From Marinobacter salexigens (GTDB lineage: Bacteria; Pseudomonadota; Gammaproteobacteria; Pseudomonadales; Oleiphilaceae), in the NCBI RefSeq assembly GCF_002806945.1, contig NZ_NIHC01000006.1:62001-126000 (forward strand): a stretch of DNA of 64,000 nt, read 5' to 3'. Both the position numbers and the translations under genes were made by a program. Under the pieces are notes generated by a model that was not told where the DNA came from, did not search any database, and was given only the letters and a program-made list of their open reading frames with translations. Below, in pieces: positions 31,221-41,802 of this stretch (position 1 is the first letter of the stretch; each line of letters opens with the position of its first letter).

Positions 31221-33638
31221 ATGCCGAAACTGCCGACACGCTTTCAACGTTTTCGCTCGGGCTCTCCCCTGTCCTACAGGCTGCTTGCTTGGATACTTCT
31301 GTTCAGCTCAATATTCTCCCTGATTGCATCTGCCATACAAATATATTCTGATTACCGCAAAGAGCTCTCCCAGATCGACAGCCGTATGCATGTGGTTGAA
31401 TCCGGGTACGCCTCCAGCCTTGCCAGAAGCCTTTGGGCACTCGACAAGAAACTGCTTCAGACACAGATGGAAGGCATACTCAGCTTGCCAGATATTGCTC
31501 ATATCAGGCTTAACATTGAGCCGGACTCAGAACTGGTTATGGGGGAAATTACCCGAGGGACTGACACTAAATCCCACAAGTTCGATCTGGTGCATGAGAG
31601 TAATGGCGTATTCAAACTCGGCGAACTGACCGTAACGGCCAATCTGGATCGCGTTTATGATGATCTCAAGGTAAAAGTCGGCATTATTCTGACTACCGAG
31701 TTCCTGAAAACGTTTTTCGTGGCGATCCTGATTGTCTGGGTATTCCAGCATTTTGTAGCTCGCCATCTAACAGCCATGGCCAACTACGCGAAAGATATAT
31801 CCCTGAAAAATCTCGGCACCCCCCTTACTCTGGACCGTCCCGACACCGCCTCACATCGCAATGATGAAATCGGGCGTGTAACTGAAGCAATTAATCAGAT
31901 GCGCGTTCGCCTGAATGCCGACATGGAACGCCAAGAGAAAGATGCTGCCGAGATTCACAAGTTCTCCAAGGCGATCGAACAAAGCCCATCCTCGGTTGTT
32001 ATATGTGATCGTCAGTGGCGGGTCGAGTTTGCCAACCGTAAGTTCACCCAGCTCACAGGTTACAGCTCCGAATCTATTGTTGGTCGCCACCCTGGCGCGC
32101 TCAGCAATAACAATGTTGAAAACCATGACAACCGGCAGCTCTGGCAAGCAATCCGTTTACAGGTTCAGCGTGTGGGCGTCTGGCAGGGTGAAGTCAACAG
32201 CACTCGGCGTAATGGTGAGCGGTTCTGGGAGCAGTTGATCGTTACACCCATAAAGGATAGCAGCGGCGATGCCACGGGCTACCTTATTCTCGGCGAGGAC
32301 ATCAGCATCCGAAAGCGCTATGAGCAGCAGTTATTGCGCCAGGCGAACTACGATGTCCTGACCGGTCTCCCCAACCGAATGCTGGCGTTGGATCGGCTCA
32401 AGCTCGCCTTGGCTCAGGCACGCCGGGAAAGCTCCATGGTGGGGGTCATGTTTCTCGACCTTGATAACTTCAAGCACATCAACGATACCCTGGGCCACGA
32501 TGCTGGCGACAACCTGTTGATTGAGGCTGCCAGGCGAATCTCGAGCTGCCTGCGTGGCAGCAGCACTGTTGCAAGGCTTGGAGGAGATGAGTTCCTTGTT
32601 ATCCTACCGGGGCTTAGCGGATCGGGTTCCGCTTCTCAGGTAGCCGAACGCATTCTTGAAAACTTTACCCCGGCCTATACCCTCAATGGTCAGGAAGTAT
32701 TTGTTACCACTAGCATTGGCATTGCGGTGTTCCCCAAAGATTCTGATAATTCCGGCACGCTTCTGCAGCATGCAGATGCAGCAATGTACCAAGCCAAACG
32801 ACAAGGAAAGAGTTCTTACGCGCACTTCACCCCGGAAATGTCCCAGATATCCCATGAGCGCCTACAAATGGAATCCCGCATGCGGAGGGCGCTGGAGCTA
32901 AACGAATTTGAGCTTTATTTTCAGCCTATTGTGGATATGATTACGGGTGAAGTTCGTGCTGCGGAGGCACTACTACGCTGGAACAATCCCGTTATGGGTA
33001 TGATTATGCCAGATCGCTTTATTCCTCTGGCTGAAGAAACCGGGCTTATTATTGGTATCGGTGAATGGGTGCTTGAGCAAGCCTGCCTTGCTGCTGTCCG
33101 CTGGAAAACCATAACCGGCCGAGACATTGGCATATCGGTAAACGTGTCTCCACGACAGTTCCGTGACGTTGGCTTCATCAACGCCATTATGAGTGCGCTG
33201 TCTCACAATGGTCTGTCACCCGAGTTACTGGAACTGGAAATCACCGAGCGCCTGCTGCTCGATAATTCAATTGAAACGGCAGAAATCCTGAGAGAGCTGG
33301 ACCGCGCAGGTGTTCGCCTGTCGGTGGACGATTTCGGCACTGGCTACTCCGCTCTCAGTTACCTTAAAACTTATCCGTTTGATTCTCTGAAAATTGACAA
33401 AACATTCATTCACGATGTAACCAATACACCAGAGGGTACTTCCCTCGTATGTGCAATAATCAATATGGCTCACAGCTTGGGACTGAAGACTATAGCCGAA
33501 GGCGTTGAGGAGGAATCACAAGCCAACTTTCTGACCCAGGAAGGCTGTGATATGTCCCAAGGCTACTTCTATAGTCGTCCACTCCCAACCGGGGAGTTTA
33601 GTGAATGGCTCGAAGCCAATCACCAGACACAAACGTGA
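31221..33638 (+). CDS. Membrane-bound PAS-GGDEF-EAL cyclic-di-GMP protein
   Basis: 805 aa. Two membrane helices (about 20-42, 153-176) enclose a periplasmic sensor of about 110 residues. HAMP-like segment (about 177-235), PAS domain (about 248-362), GGDEF domain (residues 375-535; GGDEF at 454-458) and EAL domain (about 550-795; EAL at 582-584) follow. The cyclase motif is intact; the inhibitory RxxD site is RGSS (445-448), so product inhibition may be lost. Phosphodiesterase motifs (NVSPRQF, EITE, DDFGTGYS, KID, EGVEEE) are all present. The protein may make or degrade c-di-GMP, or switch; direction cannot be read. ackA starts 21 bp downstream. Confidence 0.95.
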   Translation: MPKLPTRFQRFRSGSPLSYRLLAWILLFSSIFSLIASAIQIYSDYRKELSQIDSRMHVVESGYASSLARSLWALDKKLLQTQMEGILSLPDIAHIRLNIEPDSELVMGEITRGTDTKSHKFDLVHESNGVFKLGELTVTANLDRVYDDLKVKVGIILTTEFLKTFFVAILIVWVFQHFVARHLTAMANYAKDISLKNLGTPLTLDRPDTASHRNDEIGRVTEAINQMRVRLNADMERQEKDAAEIHKFSKAIEQSPSSVVICDRQWRVEFANRKFTQLTGYSSESIVGRHPGALSNNNVENHDNRQLWQAIRLQVQRVGVWQGEVNSTRRNGERFWEQLIVTPIKDSSGDATGYLILGEDISIRKRYEQQLLRQANYDVLTGLPNRMLALDRLKLALAQARRESSMVGVMFLDLDNFKHINDTLGHDAGDNLLIEAARRISSCLRGSSTVARLGGDEFLVILPGLSGSGSASQVAERILENFTPAYTLNGQEVFVTTSIGIAVFPKDSDNSGTLLQHADAAMYQAKRQGKSSYAHFTPEMSQISHERLQMESRMRRALELNEFELYFQPIVDMITGEVRAAEALLRWNNPVMGMIMPDRFIPLAEETGLIIGIGEWVLEQACLAAVRWKTITGRDIGISVNVSPRQFRDVGFINAIMSALSHNGLSPELLELEITERLLLDNSIETAEILRELDRAGVRLSVDDFGTGYSALSYLKTYPFDSLKIDKTFIHDVTNTPEGTSLVCAIINMAHSLGLKTIAEGVEEESQANFLTQEGCDMSQGYFYSRPLPTGEFSEWLEANHQTQT

Positions 33639-33659
33639 CACTCAGGGAACCAGAGAAAC

Positions 33660-34847
33660 ATGAAACAATCCATTCTTGTCGTTAACTGCGGCAGCTCGTC
33701 TCTGAAACTTGCGCTATTCGACGAAAATGAAAACAAGCTCGCATCTGCGATAGCGGAGCGACTAAGCGGGCCCGACGCATTTGCGCGAATCGATGGCGAC
33801 GACCGTACTGTCCCACTGCCGCGCAGTGCTAACCACAAGCAGGCCCTGATAGCTTTGGTGTTGGCGTTTCGTGAGCGGCGGCTGGTGTCTGCAGCCCCTA
33901 CCTCTATTGGGCACCGTGTAGTGCATGGAGGAGAAACTTTTCGCGAAGCGGTTCTTATTAACGATGGTGTCGTGGAAGCAATCAACGACTGTGCAGGGTT
34001 GGCACCCCTCCACAACCCGGTAAACCTTGCCGGCATTGAAGCCACCCGGGAACAGTTTCCTGAAATCCCGCAGGTTGCAGTATTTGATACAGCTTATCAC
34101 CAGACTCTCCCACCACATGCCTACCTTTATGCGTTACCAGAATCCTACTATAGGGACTGGAGTGTGAGGCGTTACGGGTTTCATGGCACCAGCCATTTCT
34201 TCATGGTTAATGAAGCGGCCCGCTTGCTTGATAAAACCCTTGAAACCACTTCCATTATTTCAGCTCACCTGGGCAACGGGTGCAGCATAGCAGCAATAAA
34301 GAATGGCTTGAGCGTGGACACCAGCATGGGGCTGACGCCGCTCGAAGGACTGGTAATGGGCACACGCAGCGGTGACATCGATCCCGGACTTTTTGACTAC
34401 CTGGCTTCGCGAGGCATGCAGTTGGACGAGGTGCACAAGGTACTCAACAAAAACAGTGGGCTACTTGGCATTTCGGGGAAAACCAACGACATGCGTACTC
34501 TCTGTGAGCTGGCCGATCAGGGGCACGAGCCCTCTGCACTTGCCATAGACATATTCTGCTTCCGCCTGGCAAAGTACGTGGGCGCCATGATGGCTTCACT
34601 GAGTGACCTGGATGCCTTGGTATTTACCGGCGGCATTGGTGAAAACAGTAATCGCGTACGGGAAAAAACACTGAGCCATCTGAAACTGCTCGGGTTCGAG
34701 CTGGATGCAGACAAGAATGAGCATCACGGGCGCGAAAGCAATGGCAGAATAGAGAACGCCAATTCACGATTCCCGGTTCTCGTTATTCCGACCAACGAAG
34801 AACTCGTCATTGCACGCGAAGCTTCGCGCTTGGCCGCCAGTTATTAA
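33660..34847 (+). CDS. ackA: Acetate kinase
   Basis: 395 aa ASKHA-fold kinase: acetate + ATP to acetyl phosphate + ADP. N-terminal NCGSSSLKLALFDEN (10-24), HRVVHGGETF (active-site Arg and His), GFHGTSHFFM and GGIGENS motifs are intact. With pta (83 bp downstream) it gives the acetate switch. The GGDEF/EAL gene precedes it closely, so co-transcription is possible. Confidence 0.97.
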   Translation: MKQSILVVNCGSSSLKLALFDENENKLASAIAERLSGPDAFARIDGDDRTVPLPRSANHKQALIALVLAFRERRLVSAAPTSIGHRVVHGGETFREAVLINDGVVEAINDCAGLAPLHNPVNLAGIEATREQFPEIPQVAVFDTAYHQTLPPHAYLYALPESYYRDWSVRRYGFHGTSHFFMVNEAARLLDKTLETTSIISAHLGNGCSIAAIKNGLSVDTSMGLTPLEGLVMGTRSGDIDPGLFDYLASRGMQLDEVHKVLNKNSGLLGISGKTNDMRTLCELADQGHEPSALAIDIFCFRLAKYVGAMMASLSDLDALVFTGGIGENSNRVREKTLSHLKLLGFELDADKNEHHGRESNGRIENANSRFPVLVIPTNEELVIAREASRLAASY

Positions 34848-34930
34848 ATCAAAGTTGCTGGACTGCCTGCTGATTTCACAACCACCCCCTACTCCCAGAA
34901 CTCATCAGAAGAGAGACCGGACCCCTTTTT

Positions 34931-37087
34931 ATGGCCAAAAGCTTGTTTATTGCACCTACAACAATGGATTCAGGGCTCACATCCGTTTGCCTTGGTTTAT
35001 TACGCGCCATGGAGCGTGTAGGTATCAGTGTTGGATTCTACAAACCCTTTCGCCAGTCGGTTAATCAGGGTGAAATGCTGCATACTGATGGCAATGATGC
35101 ATCAGTTACCTTTGTACGCTCACGCAGCCATCTTCAGCCACCCGACCCCATCCCCCTGAAGAAGGCTCAGCACTTGCTGAACCGTGGTAAGTCCGATCTG
35201 CTGATGGAGTCTGTGGTTGGCGAGTACCAAAAAGTTGCTAAAGATGTTGATGTAGTGGTCATTGAAGGCCTTGTTCCAGATCGCCATGAAGCCTATATAG
35301 CAAGGCTTAACGTGGAAGTTGCACGCAACCTCGGTTCGGAGGTTGTGCTGGTTAGCACTCCGGGCAAGAGCAGCCCCAGCGAACTGGATGAAGAACTGGA
35401 TTTCTCGGCGCGCCTGTTTTCGGATATATCCGCGCAGGATGTGATCGCTGTTATTCTTAATAAAGTCGGTGAGCCCGAAAGGTCGGGACTGGAACCTTAT
35501 AGTGCCACCGCCCTGCCCGAAGATGAAACCATCGACTACCAAAATAAATGTAAGGTTTTCCGGGACGGTCGCTTCCGCTTATTGGGACAAACTCCGTGGC
35601 AGGCTGATTTGTTGGCGCCGAGAGTCTCTGATATCGCCAGAGAATTGGATGTGCCGGTACTGTATGAAGGTCAGATGCAAACTCGCAGGGTTCAAAGAGT
35701 ATCCGTCTGCGCGCGCTCTATCCGGAATATGACAGAAACTCTGGGGCCCGGCACACTGATGGTCACTCCCGGAGATCGTGAAGACATCATTGTGACAACA
35801 GCCGTTGCCGCATTGAATGGCGTGCCCCTGGCCGGCCTGATGCTCACTGGCGGGCTTATGCCGGATCAGCGCGTTATTGATCTGTGCTACCGGGCACTGC
35901 ATACAGGTTTGCCGGTTCTGAGCTCGCCAGCCAATACCTATGAAACCGCCCAGATGCTCGCGAACCTGTCCACCGCGATCCCGACTGACGATCCAGACCG
36001 GATTGAGAAGGCGATGGAAGCTGTGGCAACAAGGATTGATACCGACTGGCTGCAAGAACACCTTCGAGTTGAAGTGCAGAGCCGGCTTTCTCCTCCGGCA
36101 TTCCGCTACCAGCTCTCTGAGCGTGCTCGTGCTGCGAACAAACGGATCGTCCTGCCAGAAGGCAGCGAACCGCGCACGGTTCAGGCTGCAATCATCTGCC
36201 ACCAACGCAAGATCGCACGCTGTGCTCTGATCGGCGACGAAACGGAAATTCGTGATGTTGCCACCTCGCAAGGCTTTGAGCTGCCCGATGATATTGAGAT
36301 CATTGACCCGATCAAGGTGCGCAAAAACTATGTCGCTGCCATGGTGGATCTACGCAAGCACAAAGGGCTTGCCCCGGATATCGCCGAAGCGATGTTAGAG
36401 GATAACGTGGTACTGGGCACCATGATGGTCGCTCTGGATGAGGCGGACGGTCTCGTTTCCGGTGCCATTCACACCACCGCCAACACAGTACGCCCGGCCC
36501 TGCAGCTGATCAAGACCCATGATCACGCTCGCGTGGTGTCGTCAGTTTTCTTCATGTTACTGCCACAACAGGTGGTAGTTTACGGAGACTGTGCAATTAA
36601 CCCTGATCCAAATGCAGAAGAACTTGCCGATATTGCCATCCAGAGCGCCGAGTCCGCTGAAGCATTTGGTGTGGAGCCAGTGGTCGCCATGATCAGCTAC
36701 AGCACAGGCGAATCCGGAAGTGGGCACGATGTAGTGAAGGTGCGAGAGGCAACCAGAATTGCTCGTGAACGCCGGCCCGACTTGGCGATTGATGGCCCTC
36801 TGCAATACGACGCTGCGGCAATCGAAAGCGTTGCCAGGAGCAAAGCCCCCGATAGCAAGGTTGCCGGAAAAGCAACGGTGTTCATTTTCCCGGATCTCAA
36901 CACAGGCAACACAACCTACAAGGCGGTTCAGCGAAGCGCGAACGTGGTCAGCATTGGGCCTATGCTTCAGGGTTTAAGAAAGCCGGTTAATGATCTTTCA
37001 AGGGGTGCTTTGGTAGAGGATATTGTATTTACCATCGCATTGACGGCAGTTCAGGCGAAACAAGTGGAGAATGCGGGGCTGGCGTGA
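34931..37087 (+). CDS. pta: Phosphate acetyltransferase (long form)
   Basis: 718 aa, the long Pta class: an N-terminal DRTGG/CobB-like P-loop-fold regulatory half (residues 1-~380; LFIAPTTMDSGLTSVCLGLLRAM) and a C-terminal PTA_PTB catalytic half (~390-718) with RIVLPEGSEPRTVQAA, SYSTGESGSGHDVVKVREA and VFIFPDLNTGNTTYKAVQR. Interconverts acetyl-CoA and acetyl phosphate. It is convergent with der; 26 bp separate the stops. Confidence 0.97.
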   Translation: MAKSLFIAPTTMDSGLTSVCLGLLRAMERVGISVGFYKPFRQSVNQGEMLHTDGNDASVTFVRSRSHLQPPDPIPLKKAQHLLNRGKSDLLMESVVGEYQKVAKDVDVVVIEGLVPDRHEAYIARLNVEVARNLGSEVVLVSTPGKSSPSELDEELDFSARLFSDISAQDVIAVILNKVGEPERSGLEPYSATALPEDETIDYQNKCKVFRDGRFRLLGQTPWQADLLAPRVSDIARELDVPVLYEGQMQTRRVQRVSVCARSIRNMTETLGPGTLMVTPGDREDIIVTTAVAALNGVPLAGLMLTGGLMPDQRVIDLCYRALHTGLPVLSSPANTYETAQMLANLSTAIPTDDPDRIEKAMEAVATRIDTDWLQEHLRVEVQSRLSPPAFRYQLSERARAANKRIVLPEGSEPRTVQAAIICHQRKIARCALIGDETEIRDVATSQGFELPDDIEIIDPIKVRKNYVAAMVDLRKHKGLAPDIAEAMLEDNVVLGTMMVALDEADGLVSGAIHTTANTVRPALQLIKTHDHARVVSSVFFMLLPQQVVVYGDCAINPDPNAEELADIAIQSAESAEAFGVEPVVAMISYSTGESGSGHDVVKVREATRIARERRPDLAIDGPLQYDAAAIESVARSKAPDSKVAGKATVFIFPDLNTGNTTYKAVQRSANVVSIGPMLQGLRKPVNDLSRGALVEDIVFTIALTAVQAKQVENAGLA

Positions 37088-37113
37088 GCTGCCCCGCTCA
37101 ACATACAGACCTG

Positions 37114-38535
37114 TCAGCGTTTGGTGCTTTTCTGGCGGGTCTTTTTCACTTGGCGCCCTGCCTTCAGATCATTATCCTGCTTAACCCTCTGCCGTGGCGT
37201 TTTCCGATCAACCTTATTAGCAAAGGGGTTCTCACTGGAACGGAACTCAAACCGGATTGGAGAGCCTGTCACCTTCAGCACTTTACGAAACGTATTTTCC
37301 AGATAGCGCTTGTAAGAGCCAGGCAACGCGTCCGTCTGATTACCGTGCACAACAACGACCGGAGGATTAGACCCGCCCTGGTGTGCATAGCGCAACTTGA
37401 TTCTGCGCCCGCGCACCATAGGTGGTTGATGCTGTGAGATGGCATCTTCCAGAATCGCTGTCAGGCGGTTAGTTTGCCATTTCGCCATGGCGGACTCGTA
37501 GCAGGCGTCCACTGATTCGTACAACACGCCTACGCCGGAGCCATGGAGTGCAGAAATATAGTGTTTGTCAGCATAATCCAGAAAATCAAGGCGTCGCTTT
37601 ACCTGTTCTTTTACTTTGGCGCGGTCCTCGGGATCCATTCCATCCCACTTATTAACCGCGATTACCAGTGAACGCCCTGCATCAAGAACAAAACCAATCA
37701 GGTGCAAATCCTGATCCACCAATCCTTCACGGGCATCAATCACCAATATGACCACATGAGCATCTTCAATGGCCTTCAATGTCTTGATGATGGAAAACTT
37801 TTCTACAACCTCACTAACATTCTTGCGACGTCGAATGCCGGCGGTATCAATAAGTGTGTATTGCTTGTCATGACGCTCATACGGGATGTAAACACTGTCA
37901 CGGGTGGTACCAGGCATGTCATAGACAACTACCCGCTCTTCACCCAACAACCTGTTAACCAGTGTCGATTTACCTACGTTAGGGCGCCCGACAATACCAA
38001 TTCGAATTCCCGGATAACGGTCCGCGCTGTCGGCTGCAATCCGATCTTCCTCAGACGGAAGAAGCAGTTCCAGCATTGAGCGGATACCACGGTTATGAGA
38101 AGCAGCAACCATAAAGGTTGATGAAAAGCCGAGGCTATAGAATTCAGCGGCCGCGACATCCGGATCTTGACCATCTGTTTTATTTACGACCAGATGAGCC
38201 TGTTTTCCAGACTTGCGCAGGTGATTCGCTATCATCTCGTCACCTGCCGTAAGGCCTGCACGGCCATCCACCAGGAACAGAACAATGTCCGCCTCATCTA
38301 CCGCCTGCATGGATTGCCGGGCCATCTCCAGATCCAGCCCTTCTTCGGCTCCCGTCAGGCCGCCGGTATCAATCACGATGAAGCGCTGATCCTCGTATGT
38401 GCCCTCACCGTACTTCCGGTCCCGGGTCAGACCCGGAAAGTCCGCCACCAGAGCATCGCGTGAACGCGTCATCTGGTTGAATAATGTCGACTTGCCAACA
38501 TTTGGGCGGCCGACAAGGGCAATTACTGGAGTCAT
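37114..38535 (-). CDS. der: GTPase Der (EngA), 50S ribosome assembly
   Basis: 473 aa. Two tandem G domains: G1 motifs [15 protein letters not shown] (8-22) and [15 protein letters not shown] (about 180), with NKTDG and NKWDG as base-specificity motifs. A C-terminal KH-like domain ([25 protein letters not shown]) and a Lys-rich tail follow. Last gene of the bamB-der part of the operon. It is 63 bp from bamB, where a small hairpin lies. Confidence 0.97.
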   Translation of the reverse strand: MTPVIALVGRPNVGKSTLFNQMTRSRDALVADFPGLTRDRKYGEGTYEDQRFIVIDTGGLTGAEEGLDLEMARQSMQAVDEADIVLFLVDGRAGLTAGDEMIANHLRKSGKQAHLVVNKTDGQDPDVAAAEFYSLGFSSTFMVAASHNRGIRSMLELLLPSEEDRIAADSADRYPGIRIGIVGRPNVGKSTLVNRLLGEERVVVYDMPGTTRDSVYIPYERHDKQYTLIDTAGIRRRKNVSEVVEKFSIIKTLKAIEDAHVVILVIDAREGLVDQDLHLIGFVLDAGRSLVIAVNKWDGMDPEDRAKVKEQVKRRLDFLDYADKHYISALHGSGVGVLYESVDACYESAMAKWQTNRLTAILEDAISQHQPPMVRGRRIKLRYAHQGGSNPPVVVVHGNQTDALPGSYKRYLENTFRKVLKVTGSPIRFEFRSSENPFANKVDRKTPRQRVKQDNDLKAGRQVKKTRQKSTKR

Positions 38536-38561
38536 AATGGGTCGCTATGCAATTAATTTAG

Positions 38562-38582
38562 GCTCTGTCCCGGGGACAGAGC
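38562..38582. repeat. Short perfect inverted repeat between bamB and der
   Basis: GCTCTGTCC and GGACAGAGC form a 9-bp stem with a 3-nt loop. No T-tract follows in either direction, so it may modulate mRNA stability rather than terminate. Confidence 0.5.
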
Positions 38583-38598
38583 GTTGAGGGCAAACGGA

Positions 38599-39771
38599 TC
38601 AGTTCCGCTCCCTCAGTGTGAATACAGACAGCTTACCGCCGTTACCGTAAACCATAAGGTTGCCGTTAGCCATGCGTTGCAACGGTACCCGGACACCATC
38701 TCGGTCATATCGTGTCTGACCTACAAGGCGTCCATCTTCCGTGGAAAGCACGTGCAAATAGCCCTCGTAATCGCCAACTACCAGGTAATTTTTGTACACG
38801 GCGGGCTGGGTCAACTGACGCCAGGATAAAGCATCCTGTAGCCACAACTCGCGGCGATCGGAGCCTCGATAGGCGACAACATCGCCGTTTGCAGAAGCCA
38901 GGTATATATTCGCTCCTCCAACCATCGGGGCCTGCAGGCTCGACGCCTTACGGCTCCATATTTCCTGGCCGGTACGAATATCAACCAGCGCCAGCTTACC
39001 CTGGTATCCTGATACCATTACTGCAGTGTCGAGTACCAATGGCTGGCCGGCAATATCTACAAGCCTTTCAAGTTCTGTGCGCCCTTGTGCCTGCCCTACT
39101 TCGTACTGCCACAGAGGCTGTCCGGATTCCGCTGACAAAGCCATGAGTTTGCCGTTGGAAAACGACGCAATCACGACATCTCCGCCAACCAATGGCGCAG
39201 CCGCTGCACGCAAAGACAGCGCAGGTACCACGCTATCGTATTGCCAGCGCTTTTCACCGCTGGCCACGTCAAATGCGAGCACGCGTCCATCGGTAGTTTG
39301 AGTAACCACTAAGGTGCCATTCGACTGTGGGGTAGCCAAGGCTTCCGTGGGTAAGGCAGCACGCCATATTTCCTGCCCATCTTCACGGGAAAGTGCCAGC
39401 AGGTCGGCTTCACGGGTAACCAGGTAAAGCTGGTCCAGATCCCCTCCGACACCGGCAAAGATTCGGTCGTCAAGCTTCCGCTTCCATTGCAGTTTACCTG
39501 TCTCCGCTTCAACAGACACCAGTTGTCCGTTGGCGGAAACCGCATACACCAAATCACCCGCGTTCAGAGGTGCCAGATACAGAAAGTCATCATCATGCCC
39601 CTTACCTACGGACATTCTCCAGACAGTATCGAAAGCTACGGTAGTGTCCACGTCAGGCACCGGCACCGGCTGTTCAAAGGTATCGGTTGTGCTACATCCA
39701 CTTAAACCCAGTGTTGTCACGAGGGCCGAGAAAACACCGGCCCGGAACAGTCTGTTGCCAGTAAACCGCAT
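38599..39771 (-). CDS. bamB: Outer-membrane assembly lipoprotein BamB
   Basis: 390 aa. Lipoprotein signal with lipobox LSGC (Cys26), then an eight-bladed beta-propeller built of PQQ-like repeats (e.g. ALSREDGQEIWRAALP, LALVDIRTGQEIWSRKA). It is a BAM-complex subunit that hands outer-membrane proteins to BamA. The ATG overlaps the upstream yfgM stop by one base (TGATG); order yfgM-bamB-der is conserved in gammaproteobacteria. Confidence 0.96.
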   Translation of the reverse strand: MRFTGNRLFRAGVFSALVTTLGLSGCSTTDTFEQPVPVPDVDTTVAFDTVWRMSVGKGHDDDFLYLAPLNAGDLVYAVSANGQLVSVEAETGKLQWKRKLDDRIFAGVGGDLDQLYLVTREADLLALSREDGQEIWRAALPTEALATPQSNGTLVVTQTTDGRVLAFDVASGEKRWQYDSVVPALSLRAAAAPLVGGDVVIASFSNGKLMALSAESGQPLWQYEVGQAQGRTELERLVDIAGQPLVLDTAVMVSGYQGKLALVDIRTGQEIWSRKASSLQAPMVGGANIYLASANGDVVAYRGSDRRELWLQDALSWRQLTQPAVYKNYLVVGDYEGYLHVLSTEDGRLVGQTRYDRDGVRVPLQRMANGNLMVYGNGGKLSVFTLRERN

Positions 39772-40436
39772 CAGGCACCCTCTCCAACACCAAGATCCGA
39801 CAGTTTGAGCTCCAGAATACCACTGCGACCTTGCTGGTTTTGCTCACGGGCTGCCAGATACGCATCTCGGGCGCCGATCTTATCGCCCTGGACTAGTAGA
39901 ATATCACCGCGCAACTCAGAGAAAATCGCCGCAAAGGCGTCCGTGCTTTCAATGCTGCCAGCACCGTCAATGGTCGCCAGCGCATCATCGTAACGTTCTG
40001 CAGAGAACTGGGCACGGGCCAGACGGTTTCGAACCACTAATGCCAGGGCCTTGTGACCACTGGCCTTATCGAGCGCCCATTCAAGTGAGCTTATGGCGGC
40101 ACCTGCATCCTTGCCTTCAACAAGCTGCTGGCGAGCCAGAATCAGATTGCCATACACAGCATAGGCGCTGGCACCGTGATCTTCCCGCAGTGTATTTGCC
40201 ACAAAAGCGACGGTTTCTCCCGCTGTATCATCTGCCTGATTACCAAAGGCATTCAACAAAGTTGCAAACTGGCTCGCTGCCTCGGCCTGCTGCTGTTCCT
40301 GGTGATTCTGCCAGGCCTGCCAACCAAACACGATCGCAAGGGCGGCACCGATGCCAATTAGCAGCGAGCTGCCATTTTTTTTCCACCAATCCTTGATCGC
40401 CTGTACCTGTTCTTCTTCGGTGCGCAATTCCGCCAT
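39771..40436 (-). CDS. yfgM: YfgM family TPR membrane protein
   Basis: 221 aa. One N-terminal membrane anchor (residues 24-40, LLIGIGAALAIVFGWQAW), then a periplasmic all-helical TPR-like domain. It matches the YfgM/DUF2133 family, which associates with SecYEG and the chaperone PpiD in E. coli. It lies between hisS and bamB, as in Pseudomonas and E. coli. Confidence 0.92.
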   Translation of the reverse strand: MAELRTEEEQVQAIKDWWKKNGSSLLIGIGAALAIVFGWQAWQNHQEQQQAEAASQFATLLNAFGNQADDTAGETVAFVANTLREDHGASAYAVYGNLILARQQLVEGKDAGAAISSLEWALDKASGHKALALVVRNRLARAQFSAERYDDALATIDGAGSIESTDAFAAIFSELRGDILLVQGDKIGARDAYLAAREQNQQGRSGILELKLSDLGVGEGA

Positions 40437-40477
40437 GATGACTCCTGTAAAATTTTTGCTTTTGTAATGGTACGAAT

Positions 40478-41761
40478 TCAGTTTGCCAGGGCTTTCGCAA
40501 GCACCGCTGCAAGATCACTCTGTGCCACACTGCTTTGCTCTTCATCCGAGCGCAGGGGTTTGAGCCCCACCGTTGCACTTTCCAACTCATTGTCGCCCAG
40601 AATCACGGCGTACCGGGCGCCACTTCTGTGTGCCTTTTTCATCTGGCTTTTAAAGCTGCCACCACCACAATGGCTGATAACGACGCTGCCTTGGAGCTCG
40701 TCTCGCAATGTGTCAGCAAGGGCCATTGCGGGTGCAACCGCAGCGTCACCCATGGCTGTGACATAAACGTCTGCATTGCTGTTGGCCTCTTCCGGCACCA
40801 GCCCCAGCGTGTCGAGCAATAGAATGAGACGCTCGAGGCCCATAGCAAAACCCACAGCCGTCGTCGGCTTGCCGCCAAGCTGCTCAACCAAACCATCGTA
40901 ACGACCACCTGCACAGATAGTACCTTGCGCACCCAGGCTGTCGGTTACCCATTCAAAAACTGTTTTTCCGTAATAATCGAGCCCACGAACAAGAGCTGGA
41001 TTAACGGTGTAGGCAATTCCGGCCGCATCCAGCAGCTGTTTTAGCTGGTCAAAATGCGTACGCGATTCTGCATCAAGATAATCTTCAAGGCGTGGTGCAT
41101 CTGTGAGCAACTTGCGAGTGCCCGGGTCTTTCGTATCCAGAATCCGAAGCGGATTGGTATCAAGTCGCCGTTGGCTGTCTTCATCAAGCTGTGCTTTGTA
41201 TTGGCCCAGATAACCCACCAAAGCGCCACGAAATTCCTTGCGTGCTGCCGATGAGCCGATTGAGTTGATTTCAAGGCGCGCATGATCGGACAGGCCCAGC
41301 TCCTGCCAAAGCCTGGCGGTAAGAATCAGCAGTTCCGCATCAATATCCGGGCCCTGCATGCCAAAGCACTCAACACCGATCTGGTGAAACTGGCGATAAC
41401 GCCCTTTTTGGGGACGCTCATGCCGGAACATAGGCCCGGTATACCATAGCCGGCGAGTCTGATTGAACAACAACCCGTGCTCTTCAGCAGCACGCACACA
41501 CCCAGCCGTACCCTCAGGTCTGAGGGTCAGGCTGTCGCCATTGCGATCCTCAAAGGTGTACATCTCCTTTTCAACGATGTCGGTCACTTCGCCAATGGAG
41601 CGTTTGAAAAGATCGGTCTGCTCCACAATCGGCATCCGAATTTCCTGATAACCATATTGCCGCAGTACTTTGCGCGCGGTGGATTCAACAAACTGCCAGA
41701 TGGGTGTCTGTTCTGGCAGGATATCGTTCATCCCGCGTATTGCCTGTATCTTTTTAGCCAA
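40478..41761 (-). CDS. hisS: Histidyl-tRNA synthetase
   Basis: 427 aa class II synthetase. [19 protein letters not shown] at the N-terminus (motif 1 region), [28 protein letters not shown] (motif 2), [17 protein letters not shown] and [12 protein letters not shown] (motif 3) are present, with a C-terminal anticodon-binding domain. It lies between ispG and yfgM. Confidence 0.97.
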   Translation of the reverse strand: MAKKIQAIRGMNDILPEQTPIWQFVESTARKVLRQYGYQEIRMPIVEQTDLFKRSIGEVTDIVEKEMYTFEDRNGDSLTLRPEGTAGCVRAAEEHGLLFNQTRRLWYTGPMFRHERPQKGRYRQFHQIGVECFGMQGPDIDAELLILTARLWQELGLSDHARLEINSIGSSAARKEFRGALVGYLGQYKAQLDEDSQRRLDTNPLRILDTKDPGTRKLLTDAPRLEDYLDAESRTHFDQLKQLLDAAGIAYTVNPALVRGLDYYGKTVFEWVTDSLGAQGTICAGGRYDGLVEQLGGKPTTAVGFAMGLERLILLLDTLGLVPEEANSNADVYVTAMGDAAVAPAMALADTLRDELQGSVVISHCGGGSFKSQMKKAHRSGARYAVILGDNELESATVGLKPLRSDEEQSSVAQSDLAAVLAKALAN

Positions 41762-41802
41762 GGTAAGCCCTTAATTCTTTCTGGAAAATAGTGCCTGAGC
41801 GA

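Noticed and set aside
37073..37097. GCGGGGC/GCCCCGC pair at the end of pta
   Set aside because: Only 7 bp with an 11-nt loop and no T-tract; it is not convincing as a terminator between pta and der.
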